Positions 1-10,411 of a DNA stretch of 64,000 bases are shown here, one piece after another. Origin of the DNA: Methanolobus chelungpuianus (lineage in GTDB: Archaea; Halobacteriota; Methanosarcinia; Methanosarcinales; Methanosarcinaceae); the NCBI RefSeq assembly GCF_024500045.1, contig NZ_JTEO01000005.1, forward strand, positions 62,001 through 126,000. The letters run 5' to 3'. Positions within the stretch are counted from its first letter, which is position 1; each line of letters starts with the position of its first letter. The position numbers and the translations under genes are program-made. The notes below the pieces were generated by a model. That model saw nothing but the letters and a program-made list of their open reading frames with translations, searched no databases and was not told the origin of the DNA.

Positions 1-1324
1 AAAGTCTTCGCCTGTCCCTCGGGAAGAGCACTACATCACGGATGTTCTCGACACCCAGCATGGTCATGACCAGCCTGTCGCATCCGATACCCCATCCGCC
101 GTGTGGTGGCATGCCGTACCTGAAAGCCCTGAGGTAGAACTCGAAGCCCTCGGGATTCAATCCCTGGGATTCTATGCGGCTCTTGAGCTGCTCCGGGTCA
201 TGGATACGCTGTGCACCCGAGGACAGTTCCATTGTCCTGTGCATCATGTCGAAAGATTTGGAAAGCTCGGGCTTGTCCTCGTAGGGTTTTGCATAGAAGG
301 GCTTTACCTCGGTAGGCCAGTCTATGATGAAATAGTGTGACTGGCCGGTCTCATTGAACACATGGTTGCCTATGGTGTGCTCCGAGAGCGTGCTCAGGTC
401 GTCACCCCATTTCAGGCTTTCCTCGCCGTAGGAGTTGACTATGGTGATAGCCTCGTCATAGCTTATCTTCATAAAAGGCGTCTGAGGGACGGCCAGCTCG
501 ACACCCAGGACCTCAAGCTGCCTTGAACAGTTGGCAATGACCTGATCATAAACGTAAGCCACCATGTTCTCCAGGATCTCCATCACATCGAAGTGATCGC
601 AGAAGCTGGCCTCAATATCGATGGACGTTGCCTCGTTGAGGTGCCTGCGGGTGTCGTGCTCCTCTGCCCTGAAGATGGGACCGATCTCGAACACCCTGTC
701 AAGTCCGCCGCTCATCAGCATCTGCTTGAAAAGCTGCGGGCTCTGGTTAAGGAATGCCTCCCTGTCAAAATAGGTTATCGGGAAAAGTGATGTACCGCCT
801 TCCGTTGCGGTTGCAACTACTTTAGGAGTAGAGGTTTCGACAAAACCGCTGGATGACAAAAAGCCCCTGACAGCCTTCAGAACCTCATGCCTGATAGTGA
901 ACACTGCTGTGGTCCTTTCCCTTCTCAGGTCCATGAACCTTGAGTCAAGGCGGGTATCCAGGTCGGCATCCACCTTGCCGGTGGTATCCATGGGAAGCGG
1001 AGACTCCGCTTCGTTAAGCAGGGTTATCTGCTCGGGTATTATCTCGTAGCCGTTCGGCGCCTTTGCTTCCGGTTTGACGACCCCTGTTACGGAAACGATG
1101 GACTCGCGTACAAGCCCCCTGGCCTTCTCCAGCAGCTCAGGGTCGGTTTTCTTCTTGACAAGTGTCACCTGGCCGCGTCCTTCACGGTCCCTGACCACAA
1201 CAAAACAAATGCCTCCGAGGTCGCGGACCTCATGCACCCAGCCTGCAACGGAGACTTTCTTGTCAGCCATCTCAGCCGGGTCGATCTTAGATGTATAATG
1301 CGTCCTGAGATCTTTTAATAACAT
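1..1324 (-). CDS. aspS: Aspartyl-tRNA synthetase, nondiscriminating archaeal type (3' end cut by window edge)
   Basis: Charges tRNA-Asp, and probably tRNA-Asn, with aspartate in the cytoplasm. The reading frame starts at the ATG complementary to 1322-1324, behind an AGGTGA ribosome-binding site, and is open to base 1. An N-terminal OB fold ([11 protein letters not shown]) is followed by the class II catalytic core with [25 protein letters not shown] and the C-terminal GIGCDRLVM and LFPRDRRRL motifs, so only the last few residues are missing. At the two positions known to decide tRNA discrimination in archaeal AspRS (Trp26 and Lys85 in Thermococcus), this protein has His31 and Pro90. That is the nondiscriminating pair, implying Asp-tRNA(Asn) is made and then amidated by GatCAB. 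gatD lies 130 bp upstream on the same strand. The family call is firm; nondiscrimination is inferred from the two residues. Confidence 0.95.
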   Translation of the reverse strand, partial: MLLKDLRTHYTSKIDPAEMADKKVSVAGWVHEVRDLGGICFVVVRDREGRGQVTLVKKKTDPELLEKARGLVRESIVSVTGVVKPEAKAPNGYEIIPEQITLLNEAESPLPMDTTGKVDADLDTRLDSRFMDLRRERTTAVFTIRHEVLKAVRGFLSSSGFVETSTPKVVATATEGGTSLFPITYFDREAFLNQSPQLFKQMLMSGGLDRVFEIGPIFRAEEHDTRRHLNEATSIDIEASFCDHFDVMEILENMVAYVYDQVIANCSRQLEVLGVELAVPQTPFMKISYDEAITIVNSYGEESLKWGDDLSTLSEHTIGNHVFNETGQSHYFIIDWPTEVKPFYAKPYEDKPELSKSFDMMHRTMELSSGAQRIHDPEQLKSRIESQGLNPEGFEFYLRAFRYGMPPHGGWGIGCDRLVMTMLGVENIRDVVLFPRDRRRL

Positions 1325-1454
1325 AACTTCACCTTATCTGAAATATTAATTTAACAGTTTAGATTAAGCCTATATAATTGCACCAAATACTCGACACCAA
1401 TACTTATTACTTTGCTATGGACCTGATCATCACCGGGAATTTTCATCGGTATAT

Positions 1455-2777
1455 TCAACAGGTCTTCTCAGCGGTCCTGGATTGCTCCCCCGGGCCGGGC
1501 TTACCAAGATCGGCCACACAGGCCTCCACGATGCTCCTGTCGGATATCTCACCTGCGATGCTCTCTTTCATTATTGATGCAATCACAGTGGGATCGTCAG
1601 ACTGGCCCCGGGCCCACATGAGCTTGACAAGCGCAACTTCCGCAAGCATATCCTCACCTTCAATGGCACCGGCCCTGAGCATATCCCTGCCGGTATCGTA
1701 GACCCTGTCGCATACCCTGCCGTGGAGACACTGGGAAGTGATCACCACAGGAACACCCGAACTGACAGCTCTCTCGATCTGAGGTATCCAGTCAGTGGAA
1801 ACGTGGCCAAGGCCTGTGCCCTCGACCACCAGGCCGTGATAGCCTGCATCAAGGTAGTAGCCCAGAATATCCGGACTTGCACCGGGAGTGAATTTCACAA
1901 GCGCACACCTGGGATCAATATTGTCCTTCAGCTGCAGTGATTTTTCTCCTCTCCCGGTATAGTTGCCCGAACTTTCCACCTGCATGGTCCTGTAGTCAAC
2001 ATAGCCGAGAGGTTCTGCATTGATGGACTGGAAGGCGTCCCTTCTGGAGGTATGCATCTTCCGCACCTTCGTACCCCGGTGGATGGCGCACCTGCTGTCC
2101 GATTCATCAGCGTGCATGACAACAGTGACCTCGGCAATATCGCTCACTGCGACCAGTGCTGCACATATCGCGTTCATGGCATTGTCGCTGCTTGGCCTGT
2201 CAGCACTGCGCTGGGAGCCTACAAAGACTATCGGTACAGGAGTTTCGATCATAAAGGATATGGCTGCGGCCGTATACATCATTGTGTCAGTGCCATGGGC
2301 CACGATGATACCGTCGGCGCCCGCCTCTATCTCAGAGGCGATCTCCCGTGCCAGGGCCTGCCAGTACTCTGCCTTCATATTCTCGGACAGGATATTGTAT
2401 ATGGCCTTGCCACTGAAATTTGCTATTTTCGTCAGCTCCGGCATCGACCGCAGGATATCATTGGCGGAGAAGCGCGCAGTCACAGCACCGGTCCTGTAGT
2501 CGATCTTGCTTGCAATGGTCCCGCCTGTGGACAGGATGGAGACCTTTGGCAGTGCGGGAACTGCACAGGGGGTTTTCCCGGCAGCCTGGACAGGAGCCGG
2601 CTCTTTGGGCACTTTCCTCTCCAGCAGGGTAATAACGGCATTCTCAGGGTCTATTCCTGCATTGTAACCGCTCTTCATTTTAAGGACTATATGCCTGGTG
2701 GTGCTTGGCATGACCGTGCCTTCGTACTCCACACCGTCCTTCTCTATCCGGATCCTGTCGCCTTCTTCGAATTCCAT
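1455..2777 (-). CDS. gatD: Glutamyl-tRNA(Gln) amidotransferase subunit D
   Basis: GatD is the glutaminase/asparaginase-like subunit of the archaeal GatDE complex, which converts Glu-tRNA(Gln) to Gln-tRNA(Gln). The 440-residue product has the usual length. It begins with a small beta-barrel domain ([15 protein letters not shown]) followed by an L-asparaginase fold. Visible catalytic motifs are [17 protein letters not shown] with the nucleophilic Thr, [14 protein letters not shown] with the second Thr-Asp pair, and [12 protein letters not shown]. The ATG start follows a GGGGAT ribosome-binding site. It sits between argH (43 bp upstream) and aspS (130 bp downstream) on the same strand, so co-transcription is possible. 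gatE is not in this window. Confidence 0.95.
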   Translation of the reverse strand: MEFEEGDRIRIEKDGVEYEGTVMPSTTRHIVLKMKSGYNAGIDPENAVITLLERKVPKEPAPVQAAGKTPCAVPALPKVSILSTGGTIASKIDYRTGAVTARFSANDILRSMPELTKIANFSGKAIYNILSENMKAEYWQALAREIASEIEAGADGIIVAHGTDTMMYTAAAISFMIETPVPIVFVGSQRSADRPSSDNAMNAICAALVAVSDIAEVTVVMHADESDSRCAIHRGTKVRKMHTSRRDAFQSINAEPLGYVDYRTMQVESSGNYTGRGEKSLQLKDNIDPRCALVKFTPGASPDILGYYLDAGYHGLVVEGTGLGHVSTDWIPQIERAVSSGVPVVITSQCLHGRVCDRVYDTGRDMLRAGAIEGEDMLAEVALVKLMWARGQSDDPTVIASIMKESIAGEISDRSIVEACVADLGKPGPGEQSRTAEKTC

Positions 2778-2820
2778 GATATCCCCTGCTGCTAACTATA
2801 CACGAATATTGTTTCCCATT

Positions 2821-4290
2821 TTACATACATGATTCTGCCGCATCGAACAGACACTTGAGGGAGTTTTCGATGCTGGCATTCAGTTCCCTTATCCCGGAAC
2901 GTACCTTCCCAAGTTCCTCAAGGCTGCTGCTTATAGCCCTTGAAGTCTCATCCGGGGAAGGACCTCCTATTATCTTACGCCTCCTTATATTGGATACAGG
3001 GTCCAGTGCTTCCATTATCATCTCCTCTGTGAGGCCGCGTCCGCTTAATCCCGCACCCAGTATCCTGCCTGAGACATCGTCGACATCCTTCAATGTGGGA
3101 ACTCTGCTGCTGCGTGCAAGTACTCCCACTATCTGGTGGGCTGTCCTGAAAGGAATGCCCGTTGCCCTTACCATTGTGTCCGCAAGCTCCGTGGCCGTAG
3201 TGAAACCTGCCGTTGCCTTGTCAGCCATGGCATCTGTATTGACCTTCATTGAACCGATTATGCCGGTCATTATCCTCACGGCGCTCCTTGTGGCCTCCAC
3301 CGAGCGCCACATATTGGGCGTAGCCTCCTGCAGGTCGCGGTTATAGCTTAAGGGAAGAGCCTTGCAGATAGTAAGCAGCGCCATCAGGGAGCCCATGACA
3401 GTACCAGCCTTCCCGCGGATGAGCTCGGCAGTGTCCGGGTTCTTCTTCTGCGGCATAATGGAGGACGTGGATGAGTAACTGTCGTGCAGTTCGATAAATC
3501 CGAACTCAGGAGTTGACCAAAGCACAAGCTCCTCAGCCATCCTGCTGAGGTTGACCATCACGTTCGCAAGTACGGATGCCGTTTCTATAAGGAAATCACG
3601 GCTGCTCACGGCATCCATGGAGTTTTCCAGCAGGCCGCTAAAACCCAGAAGTGAAGCTGTTCGCTGGCGGTCCAGGTCAAAACCCGTGGAAGCAAAGGCA
3701 GCCGCCCCCAGGGGGCTCCTGTTCACCCTTGAGAATGCATCCGTCACTCGCTCGGTATCCCTTGCCACGGCGCCGGAATGTGCAAGCAGGTGATGGGCAA
3801 AGGTCGTCGGCTGTGCATGCTGCAGGTGAGTAAAACCGGGCATAAGGGTCTCTGTATGCACCGAGGCCCTGTTGAGAAGAGCAAGGCGAAGCCCCACAAG
3901 CTCCTCCATCAGGGAGAGCAGCTCATCCCTAAGCCTTATGCGGATACATGTTGCAACCTCATCGTTGCGGGAGCGTCCAGAATGCATCCTGCCTCCGGTC
4001 TCTTCGCCTACAATGTCAATGAGCCGGGACTCGAGGGAAATGTGGATATCCTCATAGGAATGATCGAGCAGTTCGATCCCGCCCTCCTTCACATGCATGA
4101 GGCCGCAGAGGATCTTACTGCAGTCATCATGTCTTATTATGCCCTGCTCTTTCAGCATGAGCGTATGAGCCAGGTCGACAAGTATGTCCGCCTCAAAGAT
4201 CCATTTGTCCGCAGACATGGAAGAAGTGAAGTTCAGTATATCTTCATCGGGACTGGAGGACAGACGCCCCCTGCGTAAAATATTGCTCAT
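2821..4290 (-). CDS. argH: Argininosuccinate lyase
   Basis: Splits argininosuccinate into arginine and fumarate, the last step of arginine synthesis. The 489-residue protein is of normal length for the fumarase/aspartase superfamily. It carries the superfamily signature SSIMPQKKNPD, the N-terminal GRSRNDEVATCIRIRLRDEL segment, and HLQHAQPTTFAHH with the catalytic His region. The ATG at 4288-4290 follows a GAGGATTC ribosome-binding site. It is the first gene of a minus-strand run argH-gatD-aspS. The 244-bp AT-rich region upstream is shared with the divergent cheW gene. Confidence 0.96.
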   Translation of the reverse strand: MSNILRRGRLSSSPDEDILNFTSSMSADKWIFEADILVDLAHTLMLKEQGIIRHDDCSKILCGLMHVKEGGIELLDHSYEDIHISLESRLIDIVGEETGGRMHSGRSRNDEVATCIRIRLRDELLSLMEELVGLRLALLNRASVHTETLMPGFTHLQHAQPTTFAHHLLAHSGAVARDTERVTDAFSRVNRSPLGAAAFASTGFDLDRQRTASLLGFSGLLENSMDAVSSRDFLIETASVLANVMVNLSRMAEELVLWSTPEFGFIELHDSYSSTSSIMPQKKNPDTAELIRGKAGTVMGSLMALLTICKALPLSYNRDLQEATPNMWRSVEATRSAVRIMTGIIGSMKVNTDAMADKATAGFTTATELADTMVRATGIPFRTAHQIVGVLARSSRVPTLKDVDDVSGRILGAGLSGRGLTEEMIMEALDPVSNIRRRKIIGGPSPDETSRAISSSLEELGKVRSGIRELNASIENSLKCLFDAAESCM

Positions 4291-4450
4291 GTGAATCCTC
4301 AGTGATCTTGATCTGTTGTATGGAATATAGTTACGTAAGAAACGAATGATTATGTAGGCTGCTTACGGCATTAACACTTAAATAAGAATCGGTTTTAGCA
4401 GGAAGGAACCTTCGTGAAGTGCAGGCCCATCCAGCATATAAAGTTCCGAC

Positions 4451-4481
4451 TTATATATAGGATAATATTATATATTTATGA
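4451..4481 (+). promoter_or_regulatory. TATA-rich promoter region of cheW
   Basis: Two overlapping TATA-like stretches (TTATATATA at 4451-4459 and TATATTTATG at 4471-4480) lie 55-85 bp before the cheW start. An archaeal TATA box sits about 25 bp before the transcription start, so a short leader is expected. Which box is used cannot be decided from the sequence. Confidence 0.4.
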
Positions 4482-4534
4482 TAAGTATAAACCTATAAAT
4501 ATTAAATGAGAATCTCACACTAGACGAGGGTAGA

Positions 4535-5008
4535 ATGGCTAACCATATGCAGCAATACCAGGAAAAGACCCCAAATGACCTGCTTCAGCTTGTCATCTTC
4601 AATCTGGGAACAGAGGAGTTCGGTATAGATATCATGAAAGTGCAGGAGATCATCCGCTTGCCAGATATCACGCGCATTCCCAAGTCCCCGGATTATATAA
4701 AAGGTGTCATCAACCTGCGTGGTAAGATAATCGTTGTAATGGACCTTGACAAACGCTTCGGGCTTCCCTCAAAAGAAATCACGGAAGAATCAAGGATCAT
4801 AGTTGCGGATGTTGACGGCAGTATTGTCGGAATGGTTGTGGATTCCGTAAGTGAGGTCATCCGGCTTATGGCGTCCAGCGTCGACCCCACCCCCGAGATA
4901 ATCACCCACAGTATCAATGCCTCATACCTCAGAGGCGTGGGCAAGATCGATGACAGGCTCCTGATATTACTGAACCTGGAAAACATTATCAATGAAACTG
5001 CAGGCTGA
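4535..5008 (+). CDS. cheW: Chemotaxis adaptor protein CheW
   Basis: CheW is a soluble scaffold that couples chemoreceptors to the CheA kinase. The 157-residue protein is one CheW domain (about residues 16-150) with typical blocks LVIFNLGTEEFGIDIMKVQE, IKGVINLRGKIIVVMDL and GMVVDSVSEV. The ATG is preceded by GACGAGGGTAG, a good ribosome-binding site. No other chemotaxis gene lies in the window, so it may serve a signalling complex encoded elsewhere. Confidence 0.95.
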   Translation: MANHMQQYQEKTPNDLLQLVIFNLGTEEFGIDIMKVQEIIRLPDITRIPKSPDYIKGVINLRGKIIVVMDLDKRFGLPSKEITEESRIIVADVDGSIVGMVVDSVSEVIRLMASSVDPTPEIITHSINASYLRGVGKIDDRLLILLNLENIINETAG

Positions 5009-5111
5009 AACAGTTCCTGCAGCAAGATCAACTTTTTTCTGCATTCCGAGTACGTTTTATAGCCTTTGCTGTATATCCTCCTATAAGAGCGATATCACAG
5101 GAAATGATACC

Positions 5112-5966
5112 ATGGGACAATCCAAACTGATAACTATTGCACTCTTACTGATGTCAGGTATTCTGCTGTCAGGCTGCCTGAACACCGACGATACTGATGA
5201 TAGCTTTTCTACTGCTGATTTTGATAAGGGTTCCGGGGATACAGGGACAACTCTTGCCTACAATAGCGATACCCTCTACCAGGTCTCCACGATCAACGCC
5301 CTTCTTGAAGGGGTCTACGACGGCGATACCAGCCTGAGAACGCTTAAAGGTCACGGGGATTTCGGCATAGGAACCTTTAATGCACTGGATGGCGAGATGA
5401 TAATGCTGGACGGGGAAATCTACCAGGTGAAAGATGACGGGATAGCATACCTGAGCAATGACTCCATGACAACCCCTTTTGCTGCCGTCACCTTTTTCGA
5501 GGGTGATGAGACTCTCCTCATCAACGAGACCATGAGCAAGGAAGAGCTGGAGGAGCATCTTGAAAATATGATGCCCAACAGGAACATCATGTACGCTGTG
5601 AAGATCACAGGGACATTCGATCACATGAAGACTAGGAGTGTTCCCAGGCAGGAACAGCCCTATCCTAAGCTGGTGGAGGTCACAAAGAACCAGCCGACCT
5701 TTGAGTTCACCAGTGTGCAGGGAACAATTGTCGGTTTCTGGCTGCCTGCCTACATGAACGGAGTGAATGTGCCTGAATATCACCTGCATTTCATAACAGA
5801 CGGCATGGATGCAGGAGGTCATATCCTTGAATACGATATTAGTGAGGGGACCGTGGAAATTGACAGGACGTATGACTTCTACCTGAGCCTCCCCCGGGAT
5901 GAAAGTTTTATGGACGCTGATCTGGAAAAAGACAACAGCTCGGAGCTTGAAATGGTAGAGAAGTAA
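5112..5966 (+). CDS. budA: Lipoprotein alpha-acetolactate decarboxylase
   Basis: Predicted to decarboxylate acetolactate to acetoin, but outside the membrane. The chosen ATG gives a 284-residue protein that begins with a lipoprotein signal peptide ending in LLSGC (lipid-modified Cys22). The mature part (about 53-262) matches acetolactate decarboxylase: HGDFGIGTFNALDGEMIML, the conserved Arg175 in MKTRSVPRQ, and the metal-binding set H224-x-H226 plus H237 in EYHLHFITDGMDAGGH. An in-frame extension back to 4992 overlaps the cheW end and carries no signal peptide at its N-terminus, so it was rejected. BudA is normally cytoplasmic, so the lipoprotein signal is unusual. An acetolactate-synthase-like gene lies at 58572 but is not linked. 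Confidence 0.88.
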   Translation: MGQSKLITIALLLMSGILLSGCLNTDDTDDSFSTADFDKGSGDTGTTLAYNSDTLYQVSTINALLEGVYDGDTSLRTLKGHGDFGIGTFNALDGEMIMLDGEIYQVKDDGIAYLSNDSMTTPFAAVTFFEGDETLLINETMSKEELEEHLENMMPNRNIMYAVKITGTFDHMKTRSVPRQEQPYPKLVEVTKNQPTFEFTSVQGTIVGFWLPAYMNGVNVPEYHLHFITDGMDAGGHILEYDISEGTVEIDRTYDFYLSLPRDESFMDADLEKDNSSELEMVEK

Positions 5967-5988
5967 GAAGTAAAGCTATCAGGAATGG

Positions 5989-7872
5989 TCAATCAACAGC
6001 CGGGAGAATAACATGCACTTTTGTCCCGGCTCCCTCTTCACTTTCGAGCCATATTCTCCCCCCATGGTCTTCAACGATCACTTTGGTGACATATAGTCCA
6101 AGGCCATTGCCCCCGTAGTTCCTTGTGGATGAGCTGTCGATCTGGTGGAATTTCCTGAACAGTTTCGGCAAGTCTTCTCTGGATATCCCTATACCGTTAT
6201 CCTCCAGCACCACGTGAATATCGCTGTTCTCGCGGTGGGCTGAAAGATTTATCATTCCCTTTCTTGGGGTGAACTTTATGGCATTATCCATAAGATTGAC
6301 AAAAGCCCTTGGAAGATAATCGGCATCGGCATAAGTGAACATTTTGCCCGGAGAGATATCACTGTTTACGGTGATGCCCTTCTCTTTCGCCTGCTCTGAC
6401 AATTCACCTATTGCAGACAGCAGGGAGTCGGACAGAAGGATCTTCTCGAAATTATAGCGTACCCTGCCTCCCTGCGAGGTACTGGCAAACAGAAGGGAAT
6501 CGATGAGGTTGTGGAGGCGCTTTGATTTGTTCACGACCTTTTCTACAGCACGTAACTGTTCCGGGTTCAGGGGACCAAAGGTGCCTTCCTGGAGCAGCTC
6601 ACTGAAACCCCTGATAGTGGTAAGGGGCGTATTGAGCTCGTGTCTCAGGTTGGAAAGGAACTCGTCCTTTAGCCTGTCAAGGGACTTGAGTTCCTCATAG
6701 GCCTTTGCAAGCTCTTCAGTGGACATCTGTAAGGCTTGTTCCGTTCTCTTGCGCTCGGTGATGTCACGGACATGTTCAACGGCCATGATGACATTGTTAT
6801 CCTTATCGAACACAGGGAAAGCACGGTATTCCAGGATCTTACCGGCGGCCTCATCCGTCTGTTCGACCTCAGTGACACTTCCCGATGAAAAAACCTCCTT
6901 CACGTAACAGGGATCACATGGGGTGTCCCTCTTCATGAAACAATCGTAGCAATGCGGGTGCCCGTTCTTATCCTGCGTGCAGGCCACGTTTTCGCTCTTC
7001 CAGTTGCTCGTGACCACCCGAAGGTCACGGTCGACTACCACTATCAGGTCCTGGAGAGCATTGAAAGTGCTGGTCAGCAGTTCTTTCTGCTGGTACAGTG
7101 CATCTTCTGACTGTTTATTCTTGGTCACGTCGGCAACTAGGCAGACGCCGCTGTCAATTGTATCATCCATAAGCCTGTGGGGCACATAGTAGGACCTGAG
7201 ATGGACCTGTCTGTGTGCCACCCTGGCAGGGTACTCATTCTCATAATAGGGCAGTACATCCCTGGCAGCCCCGAGGAGCATCTTCTCAAGCCTTTCATCG
7301 CTGACAAAGTTCGTGATGGGAGATCCGATAAGCTTTTCCCGCGGAACCCCGAATATCTTTAATGCGCTCCGGTTGCAGTGTGTGATGATCCCCTTATGGT
7401 CAATGAACATTCCAAGGGGAGAGGACTCGAATATCACCCTGTGCCTCTTCTCGGATTCAAGCAGTGCTTCTTCCAGGACCTTCCTCTCTATAACCTTCCC
7501 AAGACGGGACACGATAGCATCCATCAGCCTTTTCTCTTCTGAGGTGAAAGGGCCCGTATCAAGGACAGGTCGCTCTTCAAGGTAGACAACAAGCAGGCTC
7601 CCTTTTATCATTCCATGGACAATTATATCCACTGACATCTTCCAGGGGGTTTCCGTAAAATTATCTGTCTGGTAGCTGTTTCCATCCAGGGTAAGACGCG
7701 ATGCAGCGATCTCAGAGAACTGGCAGGCTGAGGACGCACGATTCACAATGCCTTTAAGCAGGGAAGGCAAGGGTATGTGGAGATCAAAGAGAGATGAAAT
7801 GCTGTAGAGGCACTCCAGTTCTTTTTCTCTTTTTTTGAGTAAAGCCAGTTCATCAGAATATATGAAATACAC
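5989..7872 (-). CDS. GAF-PAS-PAS sensor histidine kinase
   Basis: A probably cytoplasmic sensor kinase of 627 residues with no membrane segment in the chosen form. Order of domains: GAF-like N-terminus (about 25-130), PAS 1 (about 145-255), PAS 2 (about 270-375) with clustered cysteines C298, C308, C311, C319 and C322, HisKA with the phospho-acceptor His411 in SNLRHELNTPL, then HATPase_c with NAIKFTP, EDNGIGI and NGLGLYVTKVI. The frame stays open to 8064, but that extension runs through the AT-rich divergent promoter and overlaps the next gene. I therefore place the start at the GTG complementary to 7870-7872. No response regulator is adjacent. The ligand is unknown; the Cys-rich PAS might bind a metal or respond to redox. 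Confidence 0.88.
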   Translation of the reverse strand: MYFIYSDELALLKKREKELECLYSISSLFDLHIPLPSLLKGIVNRASSACQFSEIAASRLTLDGNSYQTDNFTETPWKMSVDIIVHGMIKGSLLVVYLEERPVLDTGPFTSEEKRLMDAIVSRLGKVIERKVLEEALLESEKRHRVIFESSPLGMFIDHKGIITHCNRSALKIFGVPREKLIGSPITNFVSDERLEKMLLGAARDVLPYYENEYPARVAHRQVHLRSYYVPHRLMDDTIDSGVCLVADVTKNKQSEDALYQQKELLTSTFNALQDLIVVVDRDLRVVTSNWKSENVACTQDKNGHPHCYDCFMKRDTPCDPCYVKEVFSSGSVTEVEQTDEAAGKILEYRAFPVFDKDNNVIMAVEHVRDITERKRTEQALQMSTEELAKAYEELKSLDRLKDEFLSNLRHELNTPLTTIRGFSELLQEGTFGPLNPEQLRAVEKVVNKSKRLHNLIDSLLFASTSQGGRVRYNFEKILLSDSLLSAIGELSEQAKEKGITVNSDISPGKMFTYADADYLPRAFVNLMDNAIKFTPRKGMINLSAHRENSDIHVVLEDNGIGISREDLPKLFRKFHQIDSSSTRNYGGNGLGLYVTKVIVEDHGGRIWLESEEGAGTKVHVILPAVD

Positions 7873-7882
7873 CCGGACCAAT

Positions 7883-7920
7883 TTTATATAGATTATATTT
7901 ATATTATATTTATTAATAGA
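7883..7920. promoter_or_regulatory. Divergent AT-rich promoter between the histidine kinase and dapL
   Basis: A 38-bp stretch made almost only of A and T with several TATA-like words (TTTATATAG, TTATATTTATATTATAT) lies between the kinase start and dapL. It is the natural site for divergent TBP binding. Confidence 0.4.
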
Positions 7921-8044
7921 TTTCGTTGAGAATGCAGTTCTGGTCAGGCCTTCACGGCAGAAGCATGTTTTTAAATATGTGGTCAGCAATAGGAAAGATG
8001 TTTGTTTATGACAGCCCTGAAAAGGGACAAAACCAGGTGAATAA

Positions 8045-9202
8045 ATGTATTCTGACAGGATCAACAGACTGCCCCCCTACTTGTTTGCAGCCATCGATGA
8101 AGCAAAAGCAAAGATCATAGCAAAAGGCGTGGATGTGATCGACCTCGGAGTGGGTGACCCTGACCAGCCGACCCCTGCACACATCGTAGAGTCAATGTGC
8201 CAGGCTGTCCGCGACCCTTCCACACACCAGTATCCCTCATACACAGGACTGCTCGAGTTCAGGAAAGCAGCAGCACAATGGTGCAGGCAGACAAGGGGAC
8301 TTGATATCGACCCTGTGTCTGAGACACTGACACTCATCGGCTCAAAGGAAGGAGTTGCACACGTTCCTCTCGCATTTATCAATCCCGGAGATGTGGTACT
8401 CTGTCCGGACCCCGGATATCCCGTATATAAGATAGGCACACAGTTCGCCGGCGGAAAGGAACACATCATGCCTCTCCTGGAAGAGAACGACTTCCTGCCT
8501 GACCTTGAGGCTATACCAAAAGACACCCTCGCCAAGGCAAAGCTGATGTTCATCAATTATCCCAACAATCCTACATCCGCAACAGCAGACCTGAAGTTCT
8601 TCGAGGAGGTAGTGCAGTTTGCCCGTGAGCACAATATCGTTGTTGTCCATGACAACGCATACTCTGAAATGGTCTATGACGGTTACCAGTCCCCGAGCTT
8701 CCTCAGCGTGGACGGTGCAATGGACATAGGCATCGAGCTCTACTCCATGTCCAAGACCTACAACATGACCGGATGGCGCCTTGGCTTTGCAGTGGGTAAC
8801 AGGGATCTCATAGCAGGCTTCGGCAAGGTCAAGTCCAATATCGACTCCGGAGCCTTCGATGCCATCCAGAGGGCAGGCATCACAGCCCTTACAAGCTCCC
8901 AGCAGTGCGTTGCTGATATGAACAACATCTACACCGAGAGAAGGAATGTGCTGCTCAAGGGACTCAGGGAGCTGGGTCTTGATGTGAAGCCACCCAAGGC
9001 AACTTTCTACGTATGGGCCCGTGTGCCTGAAGGATATGACTCCATGGGATTCTCAAAACTCCTGCTCGAGAATGCAGGCATCGTAGCAACTCCCGGAGTA
9101 GGCTTCGGCCAATATGGAGAAGGGTATATACGCTTTGCGCTTACCAAGACAGTGCCAAGGATGAACGAGGCAGTTGAAAGGATGTCAAAGCTGAAACTGT
9201 GA
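8045..9202 (+). CDS. dapL: LL-diaminopimelate aminotransferase
   Basis: A class I/II PLP aminotransferase of 385 residues that most resembles the methanogen DapL2 type. DapL makes LL-diaminopimelate directly from tetrahydrodipicolinate in lysine synthesis. Visible motifs are [15 protein letters not shown] near the N-terminus, [26 protein letters not shown], and the PLP-lysine segment [15 protein letters not shown] near residue 240. The ATG start opens [18 protein letters not shown], typical of this group. It is a single-gene unit divergent from the kinase and convergent with aroC. T-rich runs after the stop (9230-9250 and near 9275) would serve as an archaeal oligo-T terminator. Another aminotransferase specificity is possible but less likely. 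Confidence 0.9.
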   Translation: MYSDRINRLPPYLFAAIDEAKAKIIAKGVDVIDLGVGDPDQPTPAHIVESMCQAVRDPSTHQYPSYTGLLEFRKAAAQWCRQTRGLDIDPVSETLTLIGSKEGVAHVPLAFINPGDVVLCPDPGYPVYKIGTQFAGGKEHIMPLLEENDFLPDLEAIPKDTLAKAKLMFINYPNNPTSATADLKFFEEVVQFAREHNIVVVHDNAYSEMVYDGYQSPSFLSVDGAMDIGIELYSMSKTYNMTGWRLGFAVGNRDLIAGFGKVKSNIDSGAFDAIQRAGITALTSSQQCVADMNNIYTERRNVLLKGLRELGLDVKPPKATFYVWARVPEGYDSMGFSKLLLENAGIVATPGVGFGQYGEGYIRFALTKTVPRMNEAVERMSKLKL

Positions 9203-9292
9203 TCTCAGCACCTGGCTCCTTATCATGCTTTTTTCTATTATCTTTTTCCGCTTATCTGCCTGTTCCGGCCGTTTTTCCTCATAAGAAAATAT

Positions 9293-10390
9293 CTACTTTA
9301 AAAACGATTCCGGGTTTATCCTCCCGCCCCTGATCATCTGGTCCGCCAGCACCAGAGCCACCATCGACTCGGCCACCGGCACCATCCTGGGCGGAATCGT
9401 CGGGTCATGCCGCCCGCGTACCTCGATGTCTGTTTCCCTCATCCCGGCCAGGCTGACGCTTCTCTGAACCTTTGATATGGAAGGTGTCGGTTTTACGGCA
9501 ATGCGGCATATCAGGGGCAAGCCTGTTGAAAGTCCACCTATGATCCCACCTGCATTATTGGTCTCCGGAACAGGATGCCCGTCCTCCATAACAAAAGCAT
9601 CGTTCATCTGGCTGCCTTTCATGCGGGCGCATTCAAAGCCTGCGCCGATCTCAACACCTTTGACGGCACCTATGCTCATGAGCGCTGCTGCGATATCAGC
9701 GTCAAGCTTGCCAAAGACCGGCTCTCCGATCCCTGCGGGCACTCCTGTTGCAATGATCTCCACGATGCCGCCTATACTGTCGCCCTCACCACGTGCACGC
9801 CTCACCTGCTCAAGCATCCTTTCGGCAGCCTGGAGGTCTGCACACCGGACAGGATTCTTTTCAACATTCTCGCGGATATCGGTGAATGTGACATTTCCGG
9901 CCTTCACACCGCCAAGCTCGGTGACGTGGGCAAAGACCTCGATACCGTAATGGGACAGGAGTTTTTTGGCAACCGCCCCGGCTGCCACCCTGCCGATGGT
10001 CTCCCTGCCGGATGACCTGCCACCGCCCCTGTGATCCCTGATACCGTATTTCTTCTGGTAGAAGAGATCCGCATGTCCGGGGCGGGGAATGTCCCTGAGA
10101 TAATCATAAGCGCCCGGATTGGCATTCCTGTTCCATACCAGCATGGATATGGGGCAGCCCGTGGTCATTCCCTCGAACACGCCGGAAAGGATCTCCACGG
10201 TATCGGATTCCGAACGGGGGGTCGAGACCTCGCTCTGGCCAGGGCGCCTGCGGTCCAGTTCCTTCTGTATGTCCGTATCTGAAAGCTCAAGTCCGGCGGG
10301 CACTCCGTCTATAACCACACCCACTGCTTTTCCATGCGATTCACCCCAGGTGGTAATCCTGAAAGAGTGACCAAAGATGTTTCCTGGCAT
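9293..10390 (-). CDS. aroC: Chorismate synthase
   Basis: Last enzyme of the shikimate pathway; converts EPSP to chorismate using reduced flavin. The 365-residue protein carries the family signatures [17 protein letters not shown] at the start, the [19 protein letters not shown] flavin/substrate segment, and [20 protein letters not shown] at the C-terminus. The start lies 22 bp after the stop of the CDF transporter on the same strand, so the two may be co-transcribed. Confidence 0.97.
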   Translation of the reverse strand: MPGNIFGHSFRITTWGESHGKAVGVVIDGVPAGLELSDTDIQKELDRRRPGQSEVSTPRSESDTVEILSGVFEGMTTGCPISMLVWNRNANPGAYDYLRDIPRPGHADLFYQKKYGIRDHRGGGRSSGRETIGRVAAGAVAKKLLSHYGIEVFAHVTELGGVKAGNVTFTDIRENVEKNPVRCADLQAAERMLEQVRRARGEGDSIGGIVEIIATGVPAGIGEPVFGKLDADIAAALMSIGAVKGVEIGAGFECARMKGSQMNDAFVMEDGHPVPETNNAGGIIGGLSTGLPLICRIAVKPTPSISKVQRSVSLAGMRETDIEVRGRHDPTIPPRMVPVAESMVALVLADQMIRGGRINPESFLK

Positions 10391-10411
10391 ATTGGTATAG
10401 TAGCCCTGATG

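Noticed and set aside
2052-2795. 247-codon plus-strand frame
   Set aside because: Antisense to gatD, which has complete catalytic motifs.
4992-5111. 40-residue N-terminal extension of the acetolactate decarboxylase
   Set aside because: Overlaps cheW and hides the lipoprotein signal; the ATG at 5112 gives a textbook lipobox.
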